From the NCBI GenBank assembly GCA_963727035.1, contig CAVSEY010000002.1, positions 36,080-100,079 of the forward strand: a stretch of DNA of 64,000 nucleotides. The letters run 5' to 3'. Position numbers and translations under genes: made by a program. The notes beneath the pieces were generated by a model. The model saw only the letters and a list, made by a program, of their open reading frames with translations. It made no database searches and was not told the DNA's origin. Source of the stretch: Rhodoblastus sp963727035 (GTDB lineage Bacteria > Pseudomonadota > Alphaproteobacteria > Rhizobiales > Beijerinckiaceae). Shown here one piece after another: positions 9,767 to 18,536 of the stretch; the stretch's first letter is position 1; every line of letters begins with the position of its first letter.

Positions 9767-10125
9767 AATCCGCCTCCCGCGCCCGCGCTCCAGAGGCGAT
9801 AATGCCGCCGCGAAACCAAAACGTCGTCATCAAACCGGGCGGAATCGTGAAAAGATTGTGGACAAGTCCGCATCACCGGACGTTCATTGTATCTTCTTGT
9901 TATGTTCCGTAACGAACAAAAATCTGCTTTTTCTTGCCTCCTGCGCCACGCCACATGAAAACAATAAGTTACGCAACGGCATTCTGTGGATAAGTTGCAA
10001 TCGCTCCTGTGGATAATGCAGAAGACGCGAACTTGCTCTTGCGGCGAGATTAAGGCGCTGCGGGCGTTTCGCGACGGTCAAGATCAAATGCAGTGCAACA
10101 TGGTCCGGCCGGCGCCGGTTGTGGC
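9767..10125. promoter_or_regulatory. dnaE upstream region with DnaA-box cluster
   Basis: This 359-bp, locally AT-rich gap lies between lolD and dnaE. It contains two exact DnaA-box sequences TGTGGATAA (9985-9993 and 10008-10016, complement TTATCCACA), 14 bp apart, and one near match TGTGGACAA (9857-9865). A GTTC-CGTAAC-GAAC inverted sequence lies near 9905-9920. The arrangement suggests DnaA control of dnaE, or a DnaA-titration site. No ORF here is supported. Confidence 0.6.
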
Positions 10126-10818
10126 TCACGCCATTTCAACCAGCAGTCCGCCGCGCAAGGTCAGGCGGCGATCCATGCGCGCGGCCAGATCGGGATTATG
10201 GGTCGCGATCAGCGCCGACAGGCCGGTGGCGCGCACCAGCGACATCAGCGCCACGAAAACGCGATCGGCGGTTTCGGGGTCGAGATTGCCGGTCGGCTCG
10301 TCGGCGAGCAGCAAGGCCGGGGCGTTGGCGACCGCGCGGGCGATCGCCACCCTTTGCTGCTCGCCGCCCGACAATTCCGACGGCCGGTGATCGACCCGCG
10401 CCGCCAGGCCGAGATAGTCGAGCAACTCCAGCGCGCGCCGCCGCGCCTCCTTGGCGCTGAGCCCGGCGATCATCTGCGGCGTCATCACATTTTCCGCCGC
10501 CGTGAATTCCGACAGCAGATGATGGAACTGATAGACGAAGCCGATGCGGTTCCGGCGCAAGGCGGTGCGCTGCGCGTCGCCAAGGCTGGACGTCGGCGTT
10601 CCCTCGATGACGACCTCGCCGCCGTCCGGGCGCTCCAGCAGGCCGGCGATATGAAGCAGCGTCGATTTGCCGGCCCCCGAGGGCGCGACCAGGGCGACGG
10701 ACTGGTGCGGCCAGAGTTCCGCCTCGGCGCCGCGTAAAATTTCGAGAAAGCCGTCGCCCTCCTTGTAGCGCCGCGCGATCCCGGCCAGTTTCAGCGTCGG
10801 CCGAAGCGTCTCATTCAT
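10126..10818 (-). CDS. lolD: Lipoprotein-release ABC transporter, ATPase LolD
   Basis: 230 residues and a complete ABC ATPase: Walker A APSGAGKST (about residue 47), Q-loop near YQFHHLL, signature LSGGEQQR, Walker B LLLADEPTGNLD and H-loop ATHN. YQFHHLLSEFTAAENV is typical of the LolD/MacB group. It powers transfer of outer-membrane lipoproteins from the inner membrane to the carrier LolA, with the membrane permease encoded just upstream. The two genes overlap by 8 bp, so they are translationally coupled. Confidence 0.93.
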   Translation of the reverse strand: MNETLRPTLKLAGIARRYKEGDGFLEILRGAEAELWPHQSVALVAPSGAGKSTLLHIAGLLERPDGGEVVIEGTPTSSLGDAQRTALRRNRIGFVYQFHHLLSEFTAAENVMTPQMIAGLSAKEARRRALELLDYLGLAARVDHRPSELSGGEQQRVAIARAVANAPALLLADEPTGNLDPETADRVFVALMSLVRATGLSALIATHNPDLAARMDRRLTLRGGLLVEMA

Positions 10819-12124
10819 GGCGCAAGGCCTCCACCGGGTCGAGCCGCGCGGCGCGCCACGCCGGATAGAGCGTGGCGAGGAAGGACAGGAACAGGGTCAG
10901 CAGGGCGATCGCGCCGACCTCGTGGAGATCGAGCGACGAGGGCAGTTGCGAGAGGTGATAGATGCTGGCCGGAAACAGGTTGAGGTCGAAGGTCCGGTTG
11001 ACGAAGTTGCGGATATTGTCGAGCTGCAAGGCCAGAGGAACGCCGAGCGCCACGCCGAGAAGCGCGCCGATGGCGCCGATCGACAGGCCGGTGAGGATGA
11101 ACACGCGCAGGATCGAGCCGCGCGTCGCCCCCATGGTGCGCAGGATGGCGATGTCGCGGCCCTTGTCCTTGACCAGCAGGATCAGGCCCTGGACGATCAG
11201 CAGCGAGGCCACCATCACGATGATCGAGAGGATCAGGAAGATCGAATCGCTTTCGACCTTGAGCACGTCGAAGAAGGTCTTGCTGCGCTGACGCCAGTCG
11301 GTCAGCATGATCGGGCGGGTGATGGTCTGGACGATGCGCGCGCGCACCGCGTCCACCTCGTCGGGATGGGCGACGAAGGCCTCGATGAGCGTGGCCTCGC
11401 CGGGGCGGTCGAAAAAGAGCTGCGCCTCCGACAACGGCATGAAGACGATGAGCTGGTCGAAGTCGTAGAGGCCGGACTCGTAGATCGCCTTGACCGGATA
11501 GGCTTTCAGGCGCGGAGTGACGCCGAAGGGCGTCTGCGCCCCCTTGGCGGTGAGGATCGAGACCTTGTCGCCGGCCTGGACGCCGAGCGTCTCGGCCAGT
11601 TTCTCGCCGATCACCAGTCCGGCGTCGCCCTCGAAATGGTCGAGCGTCCCCTGCCGGACATTGCCCTCGACGCCGGGCAGCTGCTTGAGGTCGGCCTCGG
11701 TCACGCCGCGCACCAGGGCGCCGGTCTGCTGCTGCGGCGAGGAAATGCCGGCCGCGTTCTCGATCAGGGGAAAGGCGAAGGTGATCCCCTTGATTTTCTT
11801 CAATTCGTCGGTGACTTCCCGATAGTCGGTCATGGGCGTGTCGATCGGCTGGACGAAAATATCGCCATTGACGCCGATCAGCTTGGAAATCATCTCGTCG
11901 CGCATGCCGTTCATCACCGACATGACGACGATCAGGGACATCACGCCGACGGTGATGCCGGTGACGGACAGCCCGGCGATGGCGGACGGCCGCCAGCGGC
12001 TGCGGCGCGAACGCATGTAGCGCAGGGCGAGCATGCGCTCATAGGCGCCGAAGGGCGCGGCGCCCGCCCCCTCCCCGGCCGTCGCGCCGCCGGAGCGCGC
12101 GAAAAACCTCATGAAATGAAACAT
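10811..12124 (-). CDS. Lipoprotein-release ABC transporter permease (LolC/LolE family)
   Basis: 437 residues from ATG 12124 (AGAGG upstream); a longer frame upstream has no family similarity. It has the FtsX/LolCE plan. TM1 follows RYMRSRRSRW (SAIAGLSVTGITVGVMSLIV). A large periplasmic domain follows (about residues 85-290), then three TM helices in the C-terminal third. Alphaproteobacteria usually carry one LolC/E-type permease acting as a homodimer with LolD, so C versus E cannot be assigned. Confidence 0.92.
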   Translation of the reverse strand: MFHFMRFFARSGGATAGEGAGAAPFGAYERMLALRYMRSRRSRWRPSAIAGLSVTGITVGVMSLIVVMSVMNGMRDEMISKLIGVNGDIFVQPIDTPMTDYREVTDELKKIKGITFAFPLIENAAGISSPQQQTGALVRGVTEADLKQLPGVEGNVRQGTLDHFEGDAGLVIGEKLAETLGVQAGDKVSILTAKGAQTPFGVTPRLKAYPVKAIYESGLYDFDQLIVFMPLSEAQLFFDRPGEATLIEAFVAHPDEVDAVRARIVQTITRPIMLTDWRQRSKTFFDVLKVESDSIFLILSIIVMVASLLIVQGLILLVKDKGRDIAILRTMGATRGSILRVFILTGLSIGAIGALLGVALGVPLALQLDNIRNFVNRTFDLNLFPASIYHLSQLPSSLDLHEVGAIALLTLFLSFLATLYPAWRAARLDPVEALRHE

Positions 12125-12405
12125 GACGCCTCTGTCGATACGGCTTCCGCAGGACGGCTTCGCAATCCCCGGAAAAGCCAAGGCGCGACGGACGGCGGAT
12201 AGACCTGAAATGCGCGCAAAAGAAGACCTTTGGCCTGATCGCCCCGGCGAGACTGTCGCTGATTCGGCGGCGCAGGCCAAGACGCGCCGGGCCGGAAAGC
12301 GCCGTTCGCGCCGTCGAACCCATTGCCGCGCATTTTAGCGGTTTTCCCAACGCGGCCGCAATCCGGGCGTGCAAGGTTCCCACGGACTTGCGTCTGGAGT
12401 GGAAA

Positions 12406-13365
12406 GTGAACAACGCCCGCCTTTTCGAACTCGCCCGGCTGCCGCTCGACCAACGTGCGGCGCGCATCGCGGAATTGTTCGCCGAGGGCGGCGAGGAATG
12501 TCCCGCGACCCTGGGGCGCGCGAAGCGGCGCGCGGCGCGCCGCGCCGCGCTGCGCGAAACGCTGCCCGCAGCAGCCGTCCGCCATTTCCGCGCCCTGCGT
12601 CATTGGCTGTCGCCCCGCCATTTCATCGACGCGGCAATAGTGCTGGGCGTCATGGCGCGGGACGCGACCGCGGGCGGCGGATCGCTTCCGGAGGCGAAAT
12701 GCGGCGAACGGCCGCTTGGATTCTGCAAGCGCGCCGCATCGCTCGAGCCGGACGAACTGATCGACGCCTTTTCGCGCGGCTTGAACCTGAGCAATTTCCT
12801 CGGCGTTCCGACCCTGTGGTCGCCCTCGACCCGCGCCGTGCTGCGCCCATGGGATTTTCCGCGCGGCATGTCCGTCGCCGGCACGGCGGCCGCGCGCGTG
12901 AGCGTCGACCAGTCCTTCGACGAAGTTCTGCGCGCCAGCGCCACGGCCGCGAGCGACTTTCGCAGCCATCCCGCCCTCGACCTCGCGCTCGGCGATCTCT
13001 ATGACGCCGGCTTTGCCCATTCGCTTGAGGTCCGCGACGCCGTCGGCGAACTGATCGCCGGCCTGGTCGGGGTGGCCGTGGGCCGCATTTTCATTGTGGA
13101 GCGCGTGTTCGCCCGTGACGAGGAGGCGCTGGCGCGCGGGGTGAACACTTTCGCCTTCCAGTTGCAACGCTGGAATTTCGCGCTGATCGCCTTCGAGCCG
13201 GATTCGGCGCTCGGCCGCCGCCTGCTTTGCGCCAGCATGAGCCGCGCCGCTTTCGCCGAAGAACTCGCCGTCCATGGCGCCGGCGGACGCATTGGCCGCT
13301 GGCGTCTTTCCGAGGACTTGCGCCAGCCGGCTGCGCCTGCGCCCGCGTTCGCCAAAATCGCCTAA
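12406..13365 (+). CDS. Divergent leucyl/phenylalanyl-tRNA-protein transferase-like protein
   Basis: About 319 residues. GTG 12406 is preferred over TTG 12388 because GGAG lies 8 bp before it. The C-terminal half resembles Aat, the N-degron aminoacyl transferase of the GNAT fold. WSPSTRAVL matches the substrate-entry block, and LYDAGFAHSLEVRDAVGEL with LIAGLVGVAVGRIFIVERVF matches the core. Key differences: the canonical GES(M/L)F block reads VERVF (Glu kept, Gly lost), and the conserved Gln after the following beta strand is replaced (ALIAFEP). The N-terminus is longer than in Aat. It may be a distant paralogue with altered substrate or no activity. It converges on rsmB with a 4-bp overlap of the ends. 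Confidence 0.6.
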   Translation: MNNARLFELARLPLDQRAARIAELFAEGGEECPATLGRAKRRAARRAALRETLPAAAVRHFRALRHWLSPRHFIDAAIVLGVMARDATAGGGSLPEAKCGERPLGFCKRAASLEPDELIDAFSRGLNLSNFLGVPTLWSPSTRAVLRPWDFPRGMSVAGTAAARVSVDQSFDEVLRASATAASDFRSHPALDLALGDLYDAGFAHSLEVRDAVGELIAGLVGVAVGRIFIVERVFARDEEALARGVNTFAFQLQRWNFALIAFEPDSALGRRLLCASMSRAAFAEELAVHGAGGRIGRWRLSEDLRQPAAPAPAFAKIA

Positions 13366-14663
13366 CAATTGCGGCGGCGCAGGACGACGGCGTAAAATCC
13401 GTCCGTGTCGTGGCGCGCGGGGGTCAGGCGCAGGCCCGGCCCGTGCGGCAAGACGGCGTCCTCGAGCCCGGAAAGGCCTGCCTCAACAAGGCTTTCGGCC
13501 GCCGGCTCGGCGACGAAACCGGGATGCGCGGCGAGAAATGCGGCGATCCGGTCCTCGTTTTCCTCGCACAAAAGCGAACAGGTGACATAGACCAGCCGCC
13601 CGCCCGGCTTCACATATTTTTCGGCGCGCGAGAGAACCTCGTCCTGCGCCTTGATCCGCTGTTCCAGCGCGCCGGGCCGGATGCGCCATTTGGCGTCGGG
13701 GTTGCGCCGCCAGGTTCCGGTTCCGGTGCAGGGCGCGTCCACCAGCACGAGATCGCAGGCGCCGCCAAGATCGCCGACCGGGTCGCTGTTTGCGCCGCGC
13801 GGCGCCCGGACCTGGACATTGCGCGCGCCCGCCCGCTCCAGGCGGGGGAAAATCGGCGTCAGGCGCCGGCCGTCGGAATCGGTGGCGTAGATCTGGCCGC
13901 GATTGTCCATGTCGCCGGCCATGGCGAGGCTCTTGCCGCCGCCGCCGGCGCATAGGTCCAAAACCTGCTCGCCGGGCCGGGCGCGGGCGATTCTTGCCGC
14001 GATCTGCGAGCCTTCGTCCTGGATTTCAACCATGCCGCGCGCATAGGCCGGCTCGCCCGACAAAGCCGGCGCCCGTCCTTCCCGCCCCTGCTGGATGCGC
14101 AGGCCGAGCGGCGCGTAGCGGCAGGCCTGCGCGCCGAGATGGGCCAGTTCCTCGAGCGTTTTTTCACGCGTCGCCTTGAGGGCGTTCACACGCAAATCGA
14201 GCGGCGCGCGGGCGGCGAGCGCCCTGCCCTCTTGCGCCGCCCTTTCGCCAAAGGCGCGGATGAAATGCGGGCTGAGCCATTCGGGAAAATCGCCCAGGAC
14301 CCAGATCGGCGCGCCGGAAAAATCCGCCGCCGCCAGCTCCGCCTGTTCAGCTTTAGTCAGGGGCGCCGGCGCATGTCCCTCGCCGGAAAAGGCCGCCGCG
14401 ATCTCGGCGGCGGTCTGGTCCCGGGCAAGATGCAGCGCGCCGATCATTTCCGCGCGCGGCGTCTCCGCTTTCATCATCCAGCGCGCGGCGGCGCGGCGGC
14501 GCAAGGCGTCATAGACCAGCGAGGCGATGGCCGCGCGGTCCTTGGAGCCGGCGAAACGATGGGCGAGGCCCCAATCCTTCATCGCGTCGCCGGCAGGCCG
14601 CCGGCGCGTTTCGAGATCGTCGAGAACTTCGATCGCGGCGGCGATCCGGGCGGAGGGATGCAT
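13362..14663 (-). CDS. rsmB: 16S rRNA m5C methyltransferase (RsmB/NOL1/NOP2/Sun family)
   Basis: 433 residues from ATG 14663. An N-terminal NusB-like RNA-binding domain (about 1-140) is followed by a SAM-dependent methyltransferase domain. SAM motif I is VLDLCAGGGGKSLAMA. Motif IV is VDAPCTGTGTWRRNPD, with the Pro-Cys that releases product. Motif VI is YVTCSLLCEEN, with the nucleophilic Cys. It methylates cytosine in rRNA, probably C967 of 16S as in RsmB, although other family members act on different sites. It lies 114 bp downstream of ntrX on the same strand. Confidence 0.88.
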   Translation of the reverse strand: MHPSARIAAAIEVLDDLETRRRPAGDAMKDWGLAHRFAGSKDRAAIASLVYDALRRRAAARWMMKAETPRAEMIGALHLARDQTAAEIAAAFSGEGHAPAPLTKAEQAELAAADFSGAPIWVLGDFPEWLSPHFIRAFGERAAQEGRALAARAPLDLRVNALKATREKTLEELAHLGAQACRYAPLGLRIQQGREGRAPALSGEPAYARGMVEIQDEGSQIAARIARARPGEQVLDLCAGGGGKSLAMAGDMDNRGQIYATDSDGRRLTPIFPRLERAGARNVQVRAPRGANSDPVGDLGGACDLVLVDAPCTGTGTWRRNPDAKWRIRPGALEQRIKAQDEVLSRAEKYVKPGGRLVYVTCSLLCEENEDRIAAFLAAHPGFVAEPAAESLVEAGLSGLEDAVLPHGPGLRLTPARHDTDGFYAVVLRRRNC

Positions 14664-14777
14664 GGGGCCTTGGAAAAGCGAGGAAGGGCGTCGTTTCACG
14701 TTTGGCGTGACGACGCAAGGGCAGGATCGGGCGAAACTCCGTCCAAGGTCGGGCGGTTTCACGCCGGCGCAGGCCTG

Positions 14778-16145
14778 TCAATCGATCGCCAGCGATTTCA
14801 GCTTCCGGTGCAAGGCCGAGCGCTCCATGCCGATGAATTCGGCGGTGCGCGAGATATTGCCGCCGAAACGGTTGATCTGCGCCACCAGATATTCGCGCTC
14901 GAAGACTTCGCGCGCGTCGCGCAGGGGCAGGCTCATCAGTTTCTCGCCGCCGGAGCCGGTCGGGGTCGAGGGCACCAAAGCGCCGATTTCGCGCGGCAGC
15001 ATTTCGGCGGTGATTTCGGCGTCCGGGTCGCCGCCGGCAAGGATCATCAGCCGCTCGATATTATTGCGCAATTGACGGATATTGCCCGGCCAGTCGTGCG
15101 ATTGCAGCACGGCAAGCGCGTCGTCGGCGATCTTTCGGCGCGGCAGGCCGGAATTGGCGGCGAGCTGGTCCATGAAGAAGGTGATCAGTTCGGGAATGTC
15201 CTCGCGGCGCTCGGCCAGCGTCGGCACCCGCACCGGCACCACCGAGAGCCGGTGGAAGAGGTCCTCGCGGAACGTCCCCTCCGAAATGGCGTGCGGCAGG
15301 TCGCGCGCCGACGAGGAAATCACCCGCACATCGACATGGACGCGGGTCACGCCGTCGACGCGGGTGAAATTCTGATCGACCAGCACCCGCAGGATCTTGG
15401 CCTGGGTCTCGCGCGGCATGTCGGCGACTTCGTCGATATAGAGCGTGCCGCCATGGGCCTCTTCCAGCGCCCCGGTTTTGCGCGGGCGGCCGTCGCGCGC
15501 CTCGACGCCGAACAGCTCCATCTCCATGGTGTCGGCGGCGATGGCCGCGGCGTTGATGACCACGAAAGGCCCGCCGGCGCGGCCCGAGGCCTCGTGAATG
15601 GCGCGCGCCGCCAGCTCCTTGCCGACGCCGGGCGCGCCGGTGATCAGGATGCGCGAATTGGCCGGCGCGACCCGCTCGATCAATTGCTTGAGCTGCTGCA
15701 AGGCCGCGGAATGGCCGACCAAGGTATTGGAGCCGGCCGAGCGCGCCTTGAGATCGGAGACTTCGCGGCGCAGGCGCGAGGTCTCCAGGGCCCGCTCCGC
15801 CACCAGCACAAGGCGGTCGGCCTTGAACGGCTTTTCGATGAAGTCATAGGCGCCCCGGCGGATGGCGGTGACCGCCGTCTCGATCGTGCCATGGCCGGAA
15901 ATCATCACCACGGGCAGGGTTTCGTGGTGGCGCTTGATCGATTCGAGCAATTGCAGCCCGTCGAGCTTCGAGCCTTGCATCCAGATGTCCAGAAACACGA
16001 GATGCGGGCGGCGCGCCTCGATCGCGGCCAGAGCCTCATCCGAATTGCGCGCGGTGCGCGCGGAAAAACCCTCGTCTTCCAGAATGCCGGAGACGAGTTC
16101 GCGAATGTCGGCTTCGTCGTCGACGATGAGGATGTCGTGAGCCAT
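14778..16145 (-). CDS. ntrX: Nitrogen-assimilation response regulator NtrX
   Basis: 455 residues from ATG 16145. The receiver domain has acidic pocket D9-D10 and phospho-acceptor D53. An AAA+ domain follows (ITGAPGVGKE Walker A, GGTLYIDEVADMP Walker B), then a C-terminal Fis-type helix-turn-helix (NISRTAEFIGMERSALHRKL). The GAFTGA loop that contacts sigma-54 is missing; the place is occupied by FGVEARDGRPRKTGAL, as known for alphaproteobacterial NtrX. It therefore probably does not act as a classical sigma-54 activator. It is the partner of the kinase NtrY, encoded 13 bp upstream, controlling nitrogen and redox responses. Confidence 0.95.
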   Translation of the reverse strand: MAHDILIVDDEADIRELVSGILEDEGFSARTARNSDEALAAIEARRPHLVFLDIWMQGSKLDGLQLLESIKRHHETLPVVMISGHGTIETAVTAIRRGAYDFIEKPFKADRLVLVAERALETSRLRREVSDLKARSAGSNTLVGHSAALQQLKQLIERVAPANSRILITGAPGVGKELAARAIHEASGRAGGPFVVINAAAIAADTMEMELFGVEARDGRPRKTGALEEAHGGTLYIDEVADMPRETQAKILRVLVDQNFTRVDGVTRVHVDVRVISSSARDLPHAISEGTFREDLFHRLSVVPVRVPTLAERREDIPELITFFMDQLAANSGLPRRKIADDALAVLQSHDWPGNIRQLRNNIERLMILAGGDPDAEITAEMLPREIGALVPSTPTGSGGEKLMSLPLRDAREVFEREYLVAQINRFGGNISRTAEFIGMERSALHRKLKSLAID

Positions 16146-16158
16146 GGTCAACCTTCGC

Positions 16159-18426
16159 TCAAGCTTGCGCGGCGCCCGAGGCGCCGGCGGTCGCCGCGGC
16201 AGGCGCCGCGATCGGGAAATGCAGGCGCACCAGGGCGCCCTTTTCGGAAGGGGCGTCGAGGAGTTCGATGCCGCCGCCGTGGTCTTCGAGAATCTTCGCC
16301 ACGATCGGCAGGCCCAGGCCAGTGCCTTCCGAGCGCGTCGTCATGTAGGGCTCGAGCAGCCGCGCCCGGTTCTCGCGCGGAAAACCCTTGCCGTTATCCT
16401 CGACTTCGATGACCGCCGCGCCGTTCTCGACGCGCAGGCGCACGTCGATTTTCGGCGCCCGCCCCGTCATGTCGGCGGCGGCTATGCCCTCGGCGGCGTT
16501 TTTCACCACATTGGTCACCGCCTGCGACAGCAGCCGGCGGTCGAAACGGGCGATGACAGGTTCGGGCGGATAGTCGCTGGTTATCGTGATGTCCGCATGG
16601 CCGTGACGCATCAGGAACAGCACCTGATCGATGCAGGCGGTGAGGTCGTCGGTGGCGAGTTGCGCCTTGGGCATGCGCGAAAAGGCGGAGAATTCGTCCA
16701 CCATGCGCTTGATGTCGTCCACCTGCCGGATGATCGTGTCGGTGCATTGATCGAACACCTCCTTGTCGGCGACGATGACCCGGCCATATTTGCGTTTCAG
16801 GCGTTCGGCGGAAAGCTGGATCGGGGTGAGCGGATTCTTGATCTCATGGGCGATGCGCCGCGCGACGTCGGCCCAGGCGGCCGTGCGCTGGGCGGTGACG
16901 AGATCCGTCATGTCGTCGAGCGTGGCGACGAACGTGCGCTCGCCGCGATTGAGCGGGCCCGGCGTGATACGGACATTGAAGGTGCGCTCGCCGCCGCGGC
17001 GGTTGAGGCCGATCTGGCGCTGCATCATGCGCGAATAGCCGGCCCGCGCCTCCTCGATCATCGCCGCGAGTTCGGGCAGGACCTCGGCCACCGGCCGGCC
17101 GATCGCCCAATTGTCGCTCTTGGCGTCGCTCTTGGCGCCGTTCTCGTCCTCGGCCCCGACCAATGCCCGCGCGGAAGGGTTCAGCACGGTCACGTCGCCC
17201 TGCGCGCCGACCCCGATCACCGCCGCCGGGACGCCGAACAGCACCGCCTCGGTGAAAATGCGCCGCTCGTCCATGATGTGGTTGGCGGCCATCAGGCGGC
17301 TCTGCTGCAGGCGCAGTTCGGACGTCATCTTGTTGAACGTCTTGCCCAGATGGGCGAGATCGCCCTCCGCCTGCCGCACCGGCACCTGAACATAGAAATT
17401 GCCCGCCGAGACCTGATCGGTGGCCGCGATCAGGCGGCGGATCGGCGCGACCAGAGCATTGGTGAAAGCGAGGCCGATCCACACCGCCGAAAGCAGCATG
17501 ATCGCCGCCAGCAGGCCGAACATGATCGCGAGCTTGGTCTGGAACTGGCTGCGTTGCTGCTCGAATGTGTCGAAGAGCTGGTTCAGCGCCATCGCCTGTT
17601 TGGGGAATTCCAGCGTGAACGGATCGACCGGCCGGCTGGTGTAAAGGAATGTGTCGTTGAACGAGGGCAGCGGCCGCACGGCGACGAAGGTGCGGCCCTG
17701 GTTCAGGATCAGGCAGAGCGGCTCGTTCTTCAGCGAATCCGCGAAATCCTGGTCCTGCGGCTTGACCACGGGATCGCGGATCATCGAACCCGTTTCGACC
17801 TGCTCGACGATCGTGCCGTCGCGCTTGATCATGGCGGCGGCGGAAAAGCCCAGGAAATGGGCGCGGGAGGTGAAGAAATCCCTGAACAGCTTGCGATCCG
17901 AATCGAACATCGCCTTGCCGCGGTCGAGGTCGGTCGCGGTGAGCTGCGCTTCCTGCAGAAGCCAGAGGCACTGGTTCTCGCGGAACAGATTGGCGGCCTC
18001 GGTCGCCCCGCCGATGAACCCGCGCACGTCGCGCATGAAGGCGGGATTGAACAATTTGTCGAGCGTCACCGAGCTGATGATCGCCATGCTGATCGCAGGC
18101 ACGGCGGCGATGACCGCGAAGAGCGCGACGATGCGGATATGCAGGCCCGCCGCCGCCGTTTTCGCCCGCCAGGCGCGAACGAGCTGGACCGCCTCGAAGG
18201 CGACCAGAGCCCCGAGGACCGCCACGGCCGCCGTGTCCACGATGAACAGATATTTGACGTTCGCCTCGGTCGGCGTGAAAGGCGTCAGGCCGGCGAAAAG
18301 CAAAAAGCTGCCAATGGCGATGAGAATCGCCACCGCCACGATATAGGGACCTAGTCGCGACGGCAGGCGACGGTCGCGGCGAAGCGACTGCCGTGATTCG
18401 AGCCGGTTTTCCTTGCTTTTTTTCAT
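16159..18426 (-). CDS. ntrY: Membrane sensor histidine kinase NtrY
   Basis: 755 residues. Three N-terminal TM helices (about 27-48, 60-83 and 97-119) are followed by a periplasmic region and a fourth TM (about 300-325). Then come a HAMP linker, a PAS domain, a HisKA dimerisation domain with phospho-His H527 in RRIAHEIKNPLTPIQ, and a HATPase_c domain (NVVKNAAEG N-box, VEDNGKGFP, GTGLGLPIV). It phosphorylates NtrX, encoded directly downstream. A 29-bp palindrome lies in the gap before its start. Confidence 0.95.
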   Translation of the reverse strand: MKKSKENRLESRQSLRRDRRLPSRLGPYIVAVAILIAIGSFLLFAGLTPFTPTEANVKYLFIVDTAAVAVLGALVAFEAVQLVRAWRAKTAAAGLHIRIVALFAVIAAVPAISMAIISSVTLDKLFNPAFMRDVRGFIGGATEAANLFRENQCLWLLQEAQLTATDLDRGKAMFDSDRKLFRDFFTSRAHFLGFSAAAMIKRDGTIVEQVETGSMIRDPVVKPQDQDFADSLKNEPLCLILNQGRTFVAVRPLPSFNDTFLYTSRPVDPFTLEFPKQAMALNQLFDTFEQQRSQFQTKLAIMFGLLAAIMLLSAVWIGLAFTNALVAPIRRLIAATDQVSAGNFYVQVPVRQAEGDLAHLGKTFNKMTSELRLQQSRLMAANHIMDERRIFTEAVLFGVPAAVIGVGAQGDVTVLNPSARALVGAEDENGAKSDAKSDNWAIGRPVAEVLPELAAMIEEARAGYSRMMQRQIGLNRRGGERTFNVRITPGPLNRGERTFVATLDDMTDLVTAQRTAAWADVARRIAHEIKNPLTPIQLSAERLKRKYGRVIVADKEVFDQCTDTIIRQVDDIKRMVDEFSAFSRMPKAQLATDDLTACIDQVLFLMRHGHADITITSDYPPEPVIARFDRRLLSQAVTNVVKNAAEGIAAADMTGRAPKIDVRLRVENGAAVIEVEDNGKGFPRENRARLLEPYMTTRSEGTGLGLPIVAKILEDHGGGIELLDAPSEKGALVRLHFPIAAPAAATAGASGAAQA

Positions 18427-18481
18427 AAACCGCGAGGCGCTGGAGATTTCAGAATGTTCTTACCCGACGACAACATGCGTG

Positions 18482-18510
18482 GCAATAATGCAACGCTGTT
18501 GCATGATTGC
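18482..18510. promoter_or_regulatory. 29-bp nested palindrome upstream of ntrY
   Basis: GCAAT-N2-TGCAAC-GCT-GTTGCA-N2-ATTGC: the inner 6-bp arms (18489-18503) and the outer 5-bp arms are both perfect. It lies about 55 bp before the ntrY start and 26 bp after the stop of the upstream oxidoreductase gene. It could be an operator for ntrYX or a Rho-independent hairpin; no T-run follows, which favours an operator. Confidence 0.5.
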
Positions 18511-18536
18511 GACAAAATTGCGGGGATTTGGCGGCT

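Noticed and set aside
6872..9802. 976-codon open frame antisense to dnaE
   Set aside because: GC-rich third positions open the complementary frame; the protein has no similarity to known families while dnaE is certain.
9857..10016. DnaA boxes as a replication origin
   Set aside because: Only three boxes, no dnaA or other origin genes nearby and no DNA-unwinding element of typical size; a regulatory role is simpler.
10817..12202. 461-codon plus-strand frame over the lol permease
   Set aside because: Antisense shadow of an intact FtsX/LolCE permease.
16144..18354. 736-codon open frame antisense to ntrY
   Set aside because: Shadow of the ntrY frame with Arg/His-rich composition and no ribosome site.
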